Below, in pieces: positions 23,784 through 36,046 of a stretch of 64,000 bases of DNA. Numbering within the stretch: position 1 is the first letter of the stretch; each line of letters starts with the position of its first letter. The stretch is from Betaproteobacteria bacterium HGW-Betaproteobacteria-14. Its GTDB lineage: Bacteria; Pseudomonadota; Gammaproteobacteria; Burkholderiales; Rhodocyclaceae. Position numbers and translations under genes: made by a program. The stretch is taken from the NCBI GenBank assembly GCA_002840845.1, contig PHCS01000005.1, forward strand, positions 18,562 to 82,561. The letters are read 5' to 3'. The notes beneath the pieces were generated by a model. It ran no database searches. It was not told where the DNA came from and saw only the letters and a list, made by a program, of their open reading frames with translations.

Positions 23784-26366
23784 TTACGACAATGTGAAAA
23801 AGAAAGTTGCACCCTGATCCGGTGCGGCCTCGGCCCAGATGCGGCCGCCGTGGCGCTGGATGATCCGCTGGACGATTGCCAAGCCGATGCCCGTGCCTTC
23901 GAACTCCTGCGGACCATGCATGCGCTGGAACGCACCGAACAGCTTGCCGGCATATTTCATGTCGAAACCGGCACCGTTGTCCCTGACAAAATACACTGTT
24001 TCATTCTCCTCATGCAAGGCTCCGAATTCAATAATAGCGGGCTTTTTCGCCGTGAATTTCCATGCGTTGCGCAAAAGGTTTTCCAACGCGATGCGCAAAA
24101 GATTGGGGTCGCCGATGACGCCTATATCCAAGGCAATACGGGTTGTCACCTCGCGAACGGGCTGCATCTGCTTCATATCACTTAGGATTGTCGATGCAAT
24201 GCCAGAAAGACTGACGCTCACCCGTCTCATTTCATTACGCGTCACCCGCGAGAGCGCAAGCATGTCGTCGATCAGCTGGTGCATGCGCTGCGTGCCGCTA
24301 CGGATGCGGCCAAGGTATTCCTTGCCGCGTGCGTCTAGCAGCGGCCCGTAGTCCTCTTCGATCATGCGCGAGAACCCGTCGATGGCACGCAGCGGCGAGA
24401 CCAGGTCATGCGAAACTGAATAACTGAATGCTTCCAGTTCCTTGTTGGCAGCCGTCAGTTCCGCGGTGCGTTCCCGGACGCGCTGTTCGAGTTCCTCATT
24501 CAGCTTGCGCACCTCCGCCTCCGCCAGCTTTCGGTCGGTGATGTCAAGATTGATCCAGACGCTGCCGTCCTGGGGATGGGCAGGATCGATGGCGCGACCG
24601 GTGAGGAAGCCCCAGAACAGGCTGCCATCCTTGCGCCGGAATCGCGTCTCCACGCTGTAGGTCTCTCCCCGGCCAAGGGCGGCATAGGCCCGTGCGCCAT
24701 GCGCCTCGAAGTCTTCCCTTGCCGGAAAGACCAGATCCGTTGTATGCCCCAGCATGCTGCCTTCTTCGTAGCCGAAGAGTTCCTCGAAGCGCCGATTGCA
24801 GCGCTGGATGATGCGGTCCTTGATATAGACGATGCCGATCAGGACGTTGTCTAGCAGGGCCTGCTGCTCCGCAAGCAGTGACCTGATGCTGTCTGCCGCA
24901 ATTTTTTCTGCTTCGATGTCCGAACTCGCTCCGGCAAACCGGATGGCACGGCCATCGGCATTCCAGACCGCCTGGCCGCGACCGCGGAACCCGCGGTAGC
25001 TTCCATTTTTGAGGCGCATGCGGTATTCGATGTCGTAGGGCGTGCGTTCCCTGAAATGCTGCCTGACGGCTTCCTCGATTCGCGGGCGGTCTTCAGGATG
25101 AACGATCTCGAGGAAACTGGTGCGCGCGTTCGGCATGTCCTCTTCGGAATACCCGAGCAACTCACGATAGCGCGGGGAGACGTAATACCGGTTATGCACG
25201 ATGTCCCAGTCCCAGATGCCGTCTGAAGAGCCGCGCACGGCATAGAAAAGGGTTTCCTCGCTCTCGCGCAGGGCTTCCTCGGCGGCTTTTTGCGCGGAGA
25301 TGTCGGACAGTGAACCGGCGAAACGATAGGCGACTCCGCCTTCGTCCCATTGCGCCTGGCCGCGGCCGCGAAACCAGCGGTAGCTGCCGTCCCTGCAGCG
25401 CAGGCGATAGGTCTCATCGAATCGCGCATGTCTGAGTTTGGCCGCATCCATGGCGGCCAGGGCGTGGTCACTGTCGTCAGGATGCAGCGCCGAACTGAAT
25501 TGGAACATCAGTCGGAACTCCTGCTCGTCGTCGTAGCCGAGCAGTTCCCGGAAGCGCGGCGAGAAATAGGTGACGTTGCGCAGAATATCCCAGTCCCAGA
25601 TGCCGTCGGTTGTGCCGCGCATGACCAGCGCCAGCCGGTCTTCGCTGGCATGTAGTTCGTGGATGCGATCGTCCAGCGCCTGGGCCATGTTGTTGAAGGC
25701 GGCGCCGAGGCGACCGATTTCGTCATTGCTGTGGTTGCCTACGCGGACGGTGAGGTCGCCATCCGCCAGTTGGCGGGCGACGTTGGCAAGACTGCCCAGG
25801 CGACGCATCATGCCGAACCCGAGCAATAACAACCCGACGAGTGAAATGAGAATGCCGGCCGATGCGACAGCAATGGTTTGCCACAGGAGGGTATTTCGGG
25901 CCTCCCGGAGAAAGGCCGTGGGCAGCCCGTAACGCAGTTCCCCGACGACCTGGTCTCCGAGCAGGATGGACTGCTGCAAATGCACCATGCCGGAATCCGC
26001 GGCCTTGCGAACGTCCGAATCGACGACGGGAAGGGGACGTTCTTTATCCCACCCCACGGTGACGATCGGCTTGCCTCGCTCGTCGTGCAGGATCGCGTAT
26101 TCGACCGCCCCTTCGTTGCGCGCAAGCTTCAGTGTGAGCTCCAGCGCGGTAAAGTCGCGCTCGACCAGGTCGGGTGCCAAGGTGGCATTGAACAGGATGC
26201 TCCCCTGATCGATGCGCACCTTGATCTGCTCTGTCAGGGCCCTGTCCATCTGCTGAACGCCCAGATAGGTCAGTGCTGCGATGAGGACGATTTCCGACGC
26301 CACTGCAGCGCCGATCAGTTGGAGGCGGAAGGATCGTTGCGCGAGCCAGTCGATTATGCGGTGCAT
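23784..26366 (-). CDS. Membrane histidine kinase with HAMP and three PAS domains
   Basis: An 860-aa sensor kinase. TM1 is about 16-37 and TM2 about 161-187, enclosing a periplasmic region of about 120 residues. A HAMP domain follows (about 185-240), then two very similar PAS_3 modules (about 245-365 and 372-490), a third PAS (about 500-620), a coiled coil, a HisKA domain with phospho-His653 (YSVSHDLVSPLRAI) and an HATPase domain (NLLRNAWKFT, DNGAGFD, GTGIGLAIV). It lies 8 bp after a PhnD-like binding-protein gene and just before the receiver gene, so the binding protein may deliver the signal. Confidence 0.92.
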   Translation of the reverse strand: MHRIIDWLAQRSFRLQLIGAAVASEIVLIAALTYLGVQQMDRALTEQIKVRIDQGSILFNATLAPDLVERDFTALELTLKLARNEGAVEYAILHDERGKPIVTVGWDKERPLPVVDSDVRKAADSGMVHLQQSILLGDQVVGELRYGLPTAFLREARNTLLWQTIAVASAGILISLVGLLLLGFGMMRRLGSLANVARQLADGDLTVRVGNHSNDEIGRLGAAFNNMAQALDDRIHELHASEDRLALVMRGTTDGIWDWDILRNVTYFSPRFRELLGYDDEQEFRLMFQFSSALHPDDSDHALAAMDAAKLRHARFDETYRLRCRDGSYRWFRGRGQAQWDEGGVAYRFAGSLSDISAQKAAEEALRESEETLFYAVRGSSDGIWDWDIVHNRYYVSPRYRELLGYSEEDMPNARTSFLEIVHPEDRPRIEEAVRQHFRERTPYDIEYRMRLKNGSYRGFRGRGQAVWNADGRAIRFAGASSDIEAEKIAADSIRSLLAEQQALLDNVLIGIVYIKDRIIQRCNRRFEELFGYEEGSMLGHTTDLVFPAREDFEAHGARAYAALGRGETYSVETRFRRKDGSLFWGFLTGRAIDPAHPQDGSVWINLDITDRKLAEAEVRKLNEELEQRVRERTAELTAANKELEAFSYSVSHDLVSPLRAIDGFSRMIEEDYGPLLDARGKEYLGRIRSGTQRMHQLIDDMLALSRVTRNEMRRVSVSLSGIASTILSDMKQMQPVREVTTRIALDIGVIGDPNLLRIALENLLRNAWKFTAKKPAIIEFGALHEENETVYFVRDNGAGFDMKYAGKLFGAFQRMHGPQEFEGTGIGLAIVQRIIQRHGGRIWAEAAPDQGATFFFTLS

Positions 26367-26374
26367 CGTGATGC

Positions 26375-27205
26375 TCAGCGCCGGAAATGTTTCCTGTATT
26401 CCGGCAGGAAGTTGTCCAGTCCCTTCATTTCCTCGCTGCCCGGAATGCGAAATCCATCCACGGCCAGCGCCTCGACGAATTTCTGGCCGGCTTCACTGTG
26501 TTCGAATTGCAGCAGGATGTCCTGCAATTGAGGATGCCGGGTATGCGCAGCCGGCAGCAGCATGAACATCAGCCCCGGGATTTCCCGAGATTCAGACAGG
26601 ACGCGCAGCCGTTGCTTCATGTCGTCCGTGAGTTGAGGAATCAGGTTGGCAGTCGTGATGCCGGCCTCGACTTCGCCCTGCAGCACTGCATGAACGGCGT
26701 TGCTTGGCGACTTGACGATCTGAATGCGATAGTCGCGCTCCGGTTGCATGCCGGCCTGGCGAAAGAGCTCTCTGCCGAGCTGGGAAAGGACGAGCATCGG
26801 ATCCAGCATCGCCACGCGCTTGCCGGACAGGTCTCTTAGCGTTGCGTAAGAACCGCTGCGGTTGACGATGACGAGCGCCTTGATATTGCGTTTTGTCAGG
26901 GCCACCGGTCTGTAGCCGGCTTCGATCTGGACGAAACGGCCCAAGCCGGACCCGAGAATGATCGCGTCGTATTCCTTGCGCAGGCAGCGCTCCAGGAAAG
27001 TGATGAAATCCGGCGCCGTCGTCAGCACGACGGGGCGCCTCAGTTTCTCTTCCAGATGGGCGCGCAGGGGCTGGTAGGCCGTGGCAAGGGTGGTGGTCGG
27101 CAGGTAGGGCACGATGCCCAGTTCAAATGGTCTGGGCTCGGCTGCAGGCGCAGCCTGAGTCAGACCAGCGTACAGGATGATCAGCAGTATGCGCTGGATA
27201 CGCAT
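26375..27205 (-). CDS. PhnD-like periplasmic substrate-binding protein
   Basis: A 276-aa protein with a signal peptide (hydrophobic run 5-20, A-A-P-A-A cleavage region) and the phosphate/phosphonate/phosphite-binding fold: LGIVPYLPTTTLATAYQPL, YDAIILGSGLG, VVGSYATLRDLSGKRVAMLDP-like centre, and VEAGITTAN. No ABC permease or ATPase is nearby. It sits in an operon with a histidine kinase and response regulator, so a sensory co-receptor role is more likely than import. Ligand unknown. Confidence 0.82.
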   Translation of the reverse strand: MRIQRILLIILYAGLTQAAPAAEPRPFELGIVPYLPTTTLATAYQPLRAHLEEKLRRPVVLTTAPDFITFLERCLRKEYDAIILGSGLGRFVQIEAGYRPVALTKRNIKALVIVNRSGSYATLRDLSGKRVAMLDPMLVLSQLGRELFRQAGMQPERDYRIQIVKSPSNAVHAVLQGEVEAGITTANLIPQLTDDMKQRLRVLSESREIPGLMFMLLPAAHTRHPQLQDILLQFEHSEAGQKFVEALAVDGFRIPGSEEMKGLDNFLPEYRKHFRR

Positions 27206-27245
27206 CGGTGGCGGCTCCGGAAGAGCGCAGCCCTGAAGCTGCGGT

Positions 27246-30444
<3,199 letters not shown>

Positions 30445-30471
30445 GGTTTGCCTCCCGTCAGGGGAATCGGG

Positions 30472-31293
30472 TCAGATGCCGCGGAGCAACTCGTTGATGC
30501 CGACCTTGGCACGCGTCTTGGCGTCCACCTGCTTGACGATGACGGCACAGTATAGGCTGTACTTGCCGTCGGCAGAGGGCAGACTGCCGGAGACGACGAC
30601 GGAGCCGGCTGGCACGCGACCATAGGTGATTTCACCCGTATCGCGGTTGTAGATGCGTGTGCTTTGGCCAATGAACACGCCCATCGAGATGACGCAGTCG
30701 TCCTCGAGGATGACGCCCTCGACCACCTCGGAGCGGGCGCCGACGAAGCAATTGTCGCCGATGATGGTCGGATTGGCCTGCAAGGGCTCGAGCACGCCGC
30801 CAATGCCGACGCCGCCCGAGAGGTGCACGTTCTTGCCGATCTGCGCGCAGGAACCGACCGTTGCCCAAGTGTCGACCATGGTGCCCTCGTCGACATAGGC
30901 GCCTATGTTCACGAAGGAGGGCATCAGCACCACATTGCGGCCGATGTAGGAGCCGCGGCGCACCACGGCACCGGGCACGACCCGGTAGCCGCCGCGTTCG
31001 AACTGCTCCTGGTCGAACTTCTGGAACTTGGTGGGCACCTTGTCCCAATAACGCAGGGGGCCGCCATCCATGATGCGGTTGTCCTCGAGGCGGAAGGAGA
31101 GCAGGACCGCCTTCTTGATCCACTGGTGCGTGGTCCATTCGCCGTCGATCTTCTCGGCCACGCGAAGCTTGCCCTGATCGAGCTGTGCGAGGACGTATTC
31201 GACCGCCTCGCCTACTTTTGCCGGCGCTTTGCCAGGTTGAATTCCAGCACGCTCTTCCCAAGCCTGGTCGATGATCTTCTGATAGTCCTGCAT
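30472..31293 (-). CDS. dapD: Tetrahydrodipicolinate N-succinyltransferase
   Basis: A 273-aa left-handed beta-helix acyltransferase that succinylates tetrahydrodipicolinate in the lysine pathway. Hexapeptide repeats run through the middle ([35 protein letters not shown], and [20 protein letters not shown] strands). N-terminal domain [13 protein letters not shown] is standard. It lies 12 bp after dapC and 27 bp before pilU. Confidence 0.97.
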   Translation of the reverse strand: MQDYQKIIDQAWEERAGIQPGKAPAKVGEAVEYVLAQLDQGKLRVAEKIDGEWTTHQWIKKAVLLSFRLEDNRIMDGGPLRYWDKVPTKFQKFDQEQFERGGYRVVPGAVVRRGSYIGRNVVLMPSFVNIGAYVDEGTMVDTWATVGSCAQIGKNVHLSGGVGIGGVLEPLQANPTIIGDNCFVGARSEVVEGVILEDDCVISMGVFIGQSTRIYNRDTGEITYGRVPAGSVVVSGSLPSADGKYSLYCAVIVKQVDAKTRAKVGINELLRGI

Positions 31294-31305
31294 TGCGATT
31301 CCCTT

Positions 31306-32499
31306 TTAAAGTTTCCTGCAAAATTCTTCGATTCGCCGCGCCGCCTCCAGACAATCTTCGAGGGGCGCGACCAATGCGATGCGAACGAAATTCTCGCCCG
31401 GATTGACGCCGCCCGACGCGCGCGCGAGGTAGCTGCCTGGCAGTACGGTCACATTATATTCACGCTGCAGGCCAAGGGCGAAATCGGTGTCGGCTATCGG
31501 CGTGCGCGCCCACAGGTAAAAGCCCGCGTCCGGCCTGGCAGTCCCCAAGTGCGTGGCAATGAGCGGAGTGACAGCATCGAATTTCTCCCGATAGAGCCGG
31601 CGATTCGCGCGAACATGTTCTTCATCGTCCCATGCGACGGCGCTCGCATGCTGCACGGGAGGGCTCATGGCGCAGCCCTGGTAGGTGCGGTAGAGCCAGA
31701 ATCGCTTCAACAGACTGGCGTCGCCCGCCACGAATCCGGAACGCAGGCCGGGTACGTTGCTGCGCTTGGACAGGCTGGAGAACATGACGATGCCGCGATA
31801 ATCGTCGCGGCCCAGTTCGCGCGCCGCCTGCAGCACACCGAGCGGCGGTGCGGCCTCGTCGAAATAAATCTCCGAATAGCATTCATCACTGGCGATGACG
31901 AACCCATGTCTGTCGGCCAGCGCGAACAGGGCTTTCCATTCATCGAGACCGAGCACCTTGCCGGTTGGATTACCCGGAGAGCAAACATAGACAAGTTGGA
32001 TGTTTTTCCAGGTCGCAGCAGGAATGGAATCGAAATCGGAAAGAAACCCGTTTTCGGGCAAGTGGTTGAGGAACGCCGGCTGTGCGCCGGCAAGCAGGGC
32101 GGCGCCTTCGTATATCTGATAGAAAGGGTTCGGACTGAGCACCAAGGCATCGCCGCGCACGGGATCGACGACGCATTGGGCGATGGCAAACAGCGCTTCG
32201 CGTGAGCCGTTCACTGGCAGGACCTGTTCCTGCGCATCGGGCGTGGGGATGCCGTAGCGGCGGCCCAGCCAGCCGGCGATGGCGCCACGCAGGGCTTCAC
32301 TGCCGGATGTCGTGGGATAATTCGCCAGTCCCTTGAGATTGCCGGAAAGCGCTTCCTTGATGAAAGCCGGCGTTTCGTGCTGCGGTTCGCCGATGGACAG
32401 GCGGATCTCTCGCAGCCCCGATGGAGGCTGGAGGCCCTGTAACAGCTGGCGCAGTTTCTCGAACGGGTAGGGGTGGAGTTTGTCGAGGTTGGGATTCAC
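31306..32499 (-). CDS. dapC: Succinyldiaminopimelate transaminase
   Basis: A 397-aa class I PLP aminotransferase, reading from a GTG at 32499 (MNPNLDKLHPYPFEKL), which matches the conserved DapC N-terminus; further upstream codons are not family-like. It has SIGEPQHETP, the substrate-loop NPFYQIYEGAALLAG, SPGNPTGKV, DECYSEIYF, and the PLP Lys in SLSKRSNVPGLR. It uses glutamate to aminate N-succinyl-2-amino-6-oxopimelate. First gene of the dap operon; divergent from the permease gene. Confidence 0.93.
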   Translation of the reverse strand: MNPNLDKLHPYPFEKLRQLLQGLQPPSGLREIRLSIGEPQHETPAFIKEALSGNLKGLANYPTTSGSEALRGAIAGWLGRRYGIPTPDAQEQVLPVNGSREALFAIAQCVVDPVRGDALVLSPNPFYQIYEGAALLAGAQPAFLNHLPENGFLSDFDSIPAATWKNIQLVYVCSPGNPTGKVLGLDEWKALFALADRHGFVIASDECYSEIYFDEAAPPLGVLQAARELGRDDYRGIVMFSSLSKRSNVPGLRSGFVAGDASLLKRFWLYRTYQGCAMSPPVQHASAVAWDDEEHVRANRRLYREKFDAVTPLIATHLGTARPDAGFYLWARTPIADTDFALGLQREYNVTVLPGSYLARASGGVNPGENFVRIALVAPLEDCLEAARRIEEFCRKL

Positions 32500-32569
32500 G
32501 TCTTGGTTTGCGGCATGATTGATCTGCCGCTTATTCTCGGTAAAGCACGAATTATAAGCAGGCCCTACT

Positions 32570-33451
32570 ATGCCGGCCAAGAATAACACCGTTGCGCTGC
32601 TTTCCCTGCTGACCGGCGCGACGGTCTGGGGTCTCATATGGCATCCCTACCGCGAGCTCGAAGGCATGGCGGTATCCGCCGTACTGGCGGCCACGGTGAC
32701 CTACTTCGTGGCGTTCGTGCTGGGCGTACCCCTGTTTCGACGCAAACTGGCTGGTTTCAGGCCGACCTGGATGCTGGCGGCCATCGCGCTGGCCGCAGGC
32801 GGCTGCAATCTGGGCTATGTTCTGGCGACCGTGCATGGCGAGGTGATGCGGGTACTTCTGATGTTCTATCTGGCGCCCCTGTGGACCGTGCTGCTGGCCC
32901 GGCTGCTGCTGAAGGAGAAAGTCAGTCTCCCGGGTACGGCGGTGATCGCGCTCTCGCTTGCCGGAGCGGCTGTCATGCTGTGGCAACCGCGTCTGGGTAT
33001 GCCATTGCCGGAGAAGGGGGCCGAATGGCTCGGCCTGGCTGCCGGGTTCCTTTTCGCCCTCGCCAACGTGCTCATTCGCAAGGCACATGACTTGTCGATC
33101 GAGATCAAGTCGATGGCGGTTTTTGCCGGAGTGGTAACGGTCGGGCTTCTTGTTTTGCCGTTCGAATCCAGCCCAATCGTCCCGCCGCCGTTGGCGGGCT
33201 GGCTGCTGGTTGGCGTGGTCGGCCTGGTCCTGCTGGCAACGAATCTTTTCGTCCAGTACGGTCTGACGCACACGCCTGCTAACCAGGCCATCGTCATCTT
33301 CCTCTTCGAACTGGTCGTTGCCGCTCTGGCTTCCTGGGGGCTGGCGGGGGAAGCCATGACCGCGAAAGAATGGGCGGGAGGCGTGATGATTGTGGCGGCT
33401 AGCCTTTTTTCCGGGAAGCTGGACCCGGGCGAGCCCCAGCCGACTTGCTAG
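32570..33451 (+). CDS. DMT-superfamily EamA-type permease
   Basis: A 293-aa integral membrane protein with about ten transmembrane helices in two EamA repeats. Helix starts include ALLSLLTGATVWGL, VLAATVTYFVAFVLGV, WMLAAIALAAGG, LAPLWTVLLARLLL, and in the second half GLAAGFLFALANVL and IVIFLFELVVAALAS. Family members export amino acids or other metabolites. It is divergent from the lysine-pathway gene dapC, which weakly suggests an amino-acid substrate. Followed by uvrB. Confidence 0.87.
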   Translation: MPAKNNTVALLSLLTGATVWGLIWHPYRELEGMAVSAVLAATVTYFVAFVLGVPLFRRKLAGFRPTWMLAAIALAAGGCNLGYVLATVHGEVMRVLLMFYLAPLWTVLLARLLLKEKVSLPGTAVIALSLAGAAVMLWQPRLGMPLPEKGAEWLGLAAGFLFALANVLIRKAHDLSIEIKSMAVFAGVVTVGLLVLPFESSPIVPPPLAGWLLVGVVGLVLLATNLFVQYGLTHTPANQAIVIFLFELVVAALASWGLAGEAMTAKEWAGGVMIVAASLFSGKLDPGEPQPTC

Positions 33452-33481
33452 AATTCCAGTTCTCTTAACGCAAACGACCCT

Positions 33482-35530
33482 GTGGCCGTCACCTTCCCTA
33501 ACAGCCCGTTTTCCCTGCACCAGCCGTTTCCGCCCGCCGGCGATCAGCCGGAAGCCATCGAAAAATTGGCCGAGGGCATCCAGGACGGCTTGATGTACCA
33601 GACGCTGCTCGGGGTCACTGGCTCCGGCAAAACCTATACCATGGCCAACGTCATCGCCCGGCTCGGCCGGCCGGCGATGGTGTTGGCGCCAAACAAGACG
33701 CTGGCGGCGCAGCTCTACTCGGAGTTCCGCGAGTTCTTCCCGGAGAACGCCGTCGAGTATTTCGTCTCGTATTACGATTATTACCAGCCCGAGGCCTACG
33801 TCCCATCCCGTGACTTGTTCATCGAGAAGGATTCCTCGATCAACGAACATATCGAACAGATGCGGCTTTCCGCGACCAAATCCCTGCTGGAGCGGCGCGA
33901 TGTGGTGATCGTAGGCACCGTCTCGGCCATTTACGGCATCGGCGATCCGGTCGACTATCACGGCATGATCCTGCATCTGCGGGAAGGCGAGCGGATTGGA
34001 CAGCGTGACGCCATCAAGCGCCTGGCCGAGATGCAGTACGAGCGGAACGAGGTGGATTTTCATCGCGGCACCTTCCGCGTGCGTGGCGACGTGATCGACA
34101 TATTTCCGGCCGAGAATGCGGAATACGCCTTGCGTTTGTCCCTATTCGACGATGTGATCGAAACGCTGCAGCTGTTCGATCCGCTGACCGGCCACCTGAG
34201 ACAGAAGCTGGGGCGCTTCACGGTCTATCCCTCCAGCCACTATGTCACGCCGCGCGAAACTGTGCTGCGGGCCGTCGAGGCCATCAAGCTCGAATTGCGC
34301 GAACGGATCGAGGAGTATCAGAAGAACCAGAAACTTGTGGAATGCCAGCGCATCGAACAGCGCACCCGCTTTGATCTGGAAATGCTCAATGAACTGGGTT
34401 TCTGCAAGGGCATTGAAAACTATTCACGCCACTTGTCCGGGCGCAAGCCCGGCGAGCCGCCGCCGACCCTGATCGACTATCTGCCGCCGGACTCGATCAT
34501 GTTCATCGACGAGTCCCACGTTACCGTGCCGCAGATTGGCGGCATGTACAAAGGAGACCGCTCACGCAAGGAAAATCTGGTGGAATATGGATTCCGGCTA
34601 CCTTCAGCACTCGACAACCGGCCCCTGCGCTTCGATGAGTTCGAGAAATTGATGCCCCAGACCATTTTTGTTTCGGCCACGCCGGCAGAATACGAGCGGA
34701 CGCACCAGTCTCAGGTCGTGGAGCAGGTGGTGCGACCTACCGGGCTGGTCGACCCGCAGGTGATTGTGCGGCCCGCTTCAACTCAGGTGGATGACCTGCT
34801 TGGGGAGATCAAGCTGCGCACAGCCCAAAATGAGCGCGTGCTGGTGACCACCCTGACCAAGCGCTTGTCAGAGGATCTGACCGATTACCTGAGCGAGAAC
34901 GGCATCAGAGTGCGTTACCTGCATTCGGACATTGAAACCGTGGAGCGCGTGGAAATCATCCGCGACCTGCGCCTGGGTGAGTTCGATGTGCTGGTTGGAA
35001 TCAATCTGCTGCGGGAAGGGCTGGACATCCCGGAGGTATCATTGGTCGCCATCCTGGATGCGGACAAGGAAGGTTTCCTGCGTTCTGAGCGCTCCCTGAT
35101 CCAGACCATGGGCCGTGCTGCGCGGCACCTGCATGGCACGGCGATTCTATATGCCGATACGGTGACTGATTCCATGAAGCGTGCCATGGCCGAGACCGAG
35201 CGGCGACGCGCCAAGCAGTTGCTCTTCAATGAAGCTAATGGCATCACCCCCAAGAGCATCTCCAAGCGAATCAAGGACATCATCGATGGTGTGTATGACC
35301 ATGAGATTGCTGCAGAAGCCCTGGAGGTGTCAGAAGAACGTGCGCGCTACAAAGCAATGGATGAGAAGTCCCTGGCGCGGGAAATCCGTCGGCTAGATAA
35401 GCGCATGCAGGAACATGCCAGGAACCTGGAGTTCGAGGAAGCCGCCGCCGCCCGCAACGAGCTGTTTCGCCTGAAGAAACTCGCTTTCGGCTTTGTCGAA
35501 CACGATGTAATCAATAGCACCGAGAAGTGA
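33482..35530 (+). CDS. uvrB: Excinuclease ABC subunit B
   Basis: A 682-aa nucleotide-excision repair helicase-like damage verifier, GTG start at 33482. Visible are Walker [11 protein letters not shown], the beta-hairpin [15 protein letters not shown], the DEAD-type [16 protein letters not shown], and a terminal UVR domain ([10 protein letters not shown]) that contacts UvrC. Length is standard. It abuts the phosphatase gene (next ATG directly after the stop). Confidence 0.97.
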   Translation: MAVTFPNSPFSLHQPFPPAGDQPEAIEKLAEGIQDGLMYQTLLGVTGSGKTYTMANVIARLGRPAMVLAPNKTLAAQLYSEFREFFPENAVEYFVSYYDYYQPEAYVPSRDLFIEKDSSINEHIEQMRLSATKSLLERRDVVIVGTVSAIYGIGDPVDYHGMILHLREGERIGQRDAIKRLAEMQYERNEVDFHRGTFRVRGDVIDIFPAENAEYALRLSLFDDVIETLQLFDPLTGHLRQKLGRFTVYPSSHYVTPRETVLRAVEAIKLELRERIEEYQKNQKLVECQRIEQRTRFDLEMLNELGFCKGIENYSRHLSGRKPGEPPPTLIDYLPPDSIMFIDESHVTVPQIGGMYKGDRSRKENLVEYGFRLPSALDNRPLRFDEFEKLMPQTIFVSATPAEYERTHQSQVVEQVVRPTGLVDPQVIVRPASTQVDDLLGEIKLRTAQNERVLVTTLTKRLSEDLTDYLSENGIRVRYLHSDIETVERVEIIRDLRLGEFDVLVGINLLREGLDIPEVSLVAILDADKEGFLRSERSLIQTMGRAARHLHGTAILYADTVTDSMKRAMAETERRRAKQLLFNEANGITPKSISKRIKDIIDGVYDHEIAAEALEVSEERARYKAMDEKSLAREIRRLDKRMQEHARNLEFEEAAAARNELFRLKKLAFGFVEHDVINSTEK

Positions 35531-36001
35531 ATGAAGCGCATCCTTTTTGTCTGCATGGGCAATATCTGTCGTTCCCCAACCGCAGAAGGCGTTGCTTATA
35601 AAATAATTAAAAACAATGGCATAGAATCATTAATTAAAGTAGATTCTGCGGGTACGCATGGTTATCACATCGGCGAACCGCCGGATTCACGCGTATGCGC
35701 GGCTGCCCGGAAGCGTGGCATTGACCTTTCCGGCATGCGGGCGCGTAAGGTGGTACCTGATGATTTCGAACGGTTCGATCTGTTGCTGGCAATGGATCGC
35801 GACAACCTGGCCATGCTGAAGCGTGGTGCTCGACCCGAGCAGCACAAGAAACTGGCACTGTTCATGAATTACTCATCGCGTTTTGATGGGGATGAAATGC
35901 CCGATCCCTATTATGGCGGTGAGGCGGGGTTCGAACTTGTACTGGACATGGCCGAAGATGCGGCGCGCGGACTGATCGAAGCCTTGCGACTCGGGAAATG
36001 A
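35531..36001 (+). CDS. Low-molecular-weight protein tyrosine phosphatase
   Basis: A 156-aa phosphatase with the P-loop CMGNICRSP (Cys8 nucleophile, Arg14) and the general acid loop PDPYYGG. The start is contiguous with the uvrB stop. The region 35595-35645 is unusually AT-rich for this genome, though the frame is intact. A bidirectional hairpin follows the stop. Confidence 0.93.
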   Translation: MKRILFVCMGNICRSPTAEGVAYKIIKNNGIESLIKVDSAGTHGYHIGEPPDSRVCAAARKRGIDLSGMRARKVVPDDFERFDLLLAMDRDNLAMLKRGARPEQHKKLALFMNYSSRFDGDEMPDPYYGGEAGFELVLDMAEDAARGLIEALRLGK

Positions 36002-36028
36002 ATAAGGCCAGCATTTGCTGGCCTTATT
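36001..36028. terminator. Bidirectional terminator between the phosphatase gene and rne
   Basis: A perfect 13-bp inverted repeat (36001-36013 with 36016-36028) has A/T-rich outer ends, so it can act on both strands. It lies between convergent genes ending at 36001 and 36047. Confidence 0.8.
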
Positions 36029-36046
36029 GTGTTGTAACGCCTGCAG

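Noticed and set aside
32552..34063. A 503-codon minus-strand frame over the permease and uvrB starts
   Set aside because: Antisense to two well-supported genes, with low-complexity content (His/Gln/Arg-rich).
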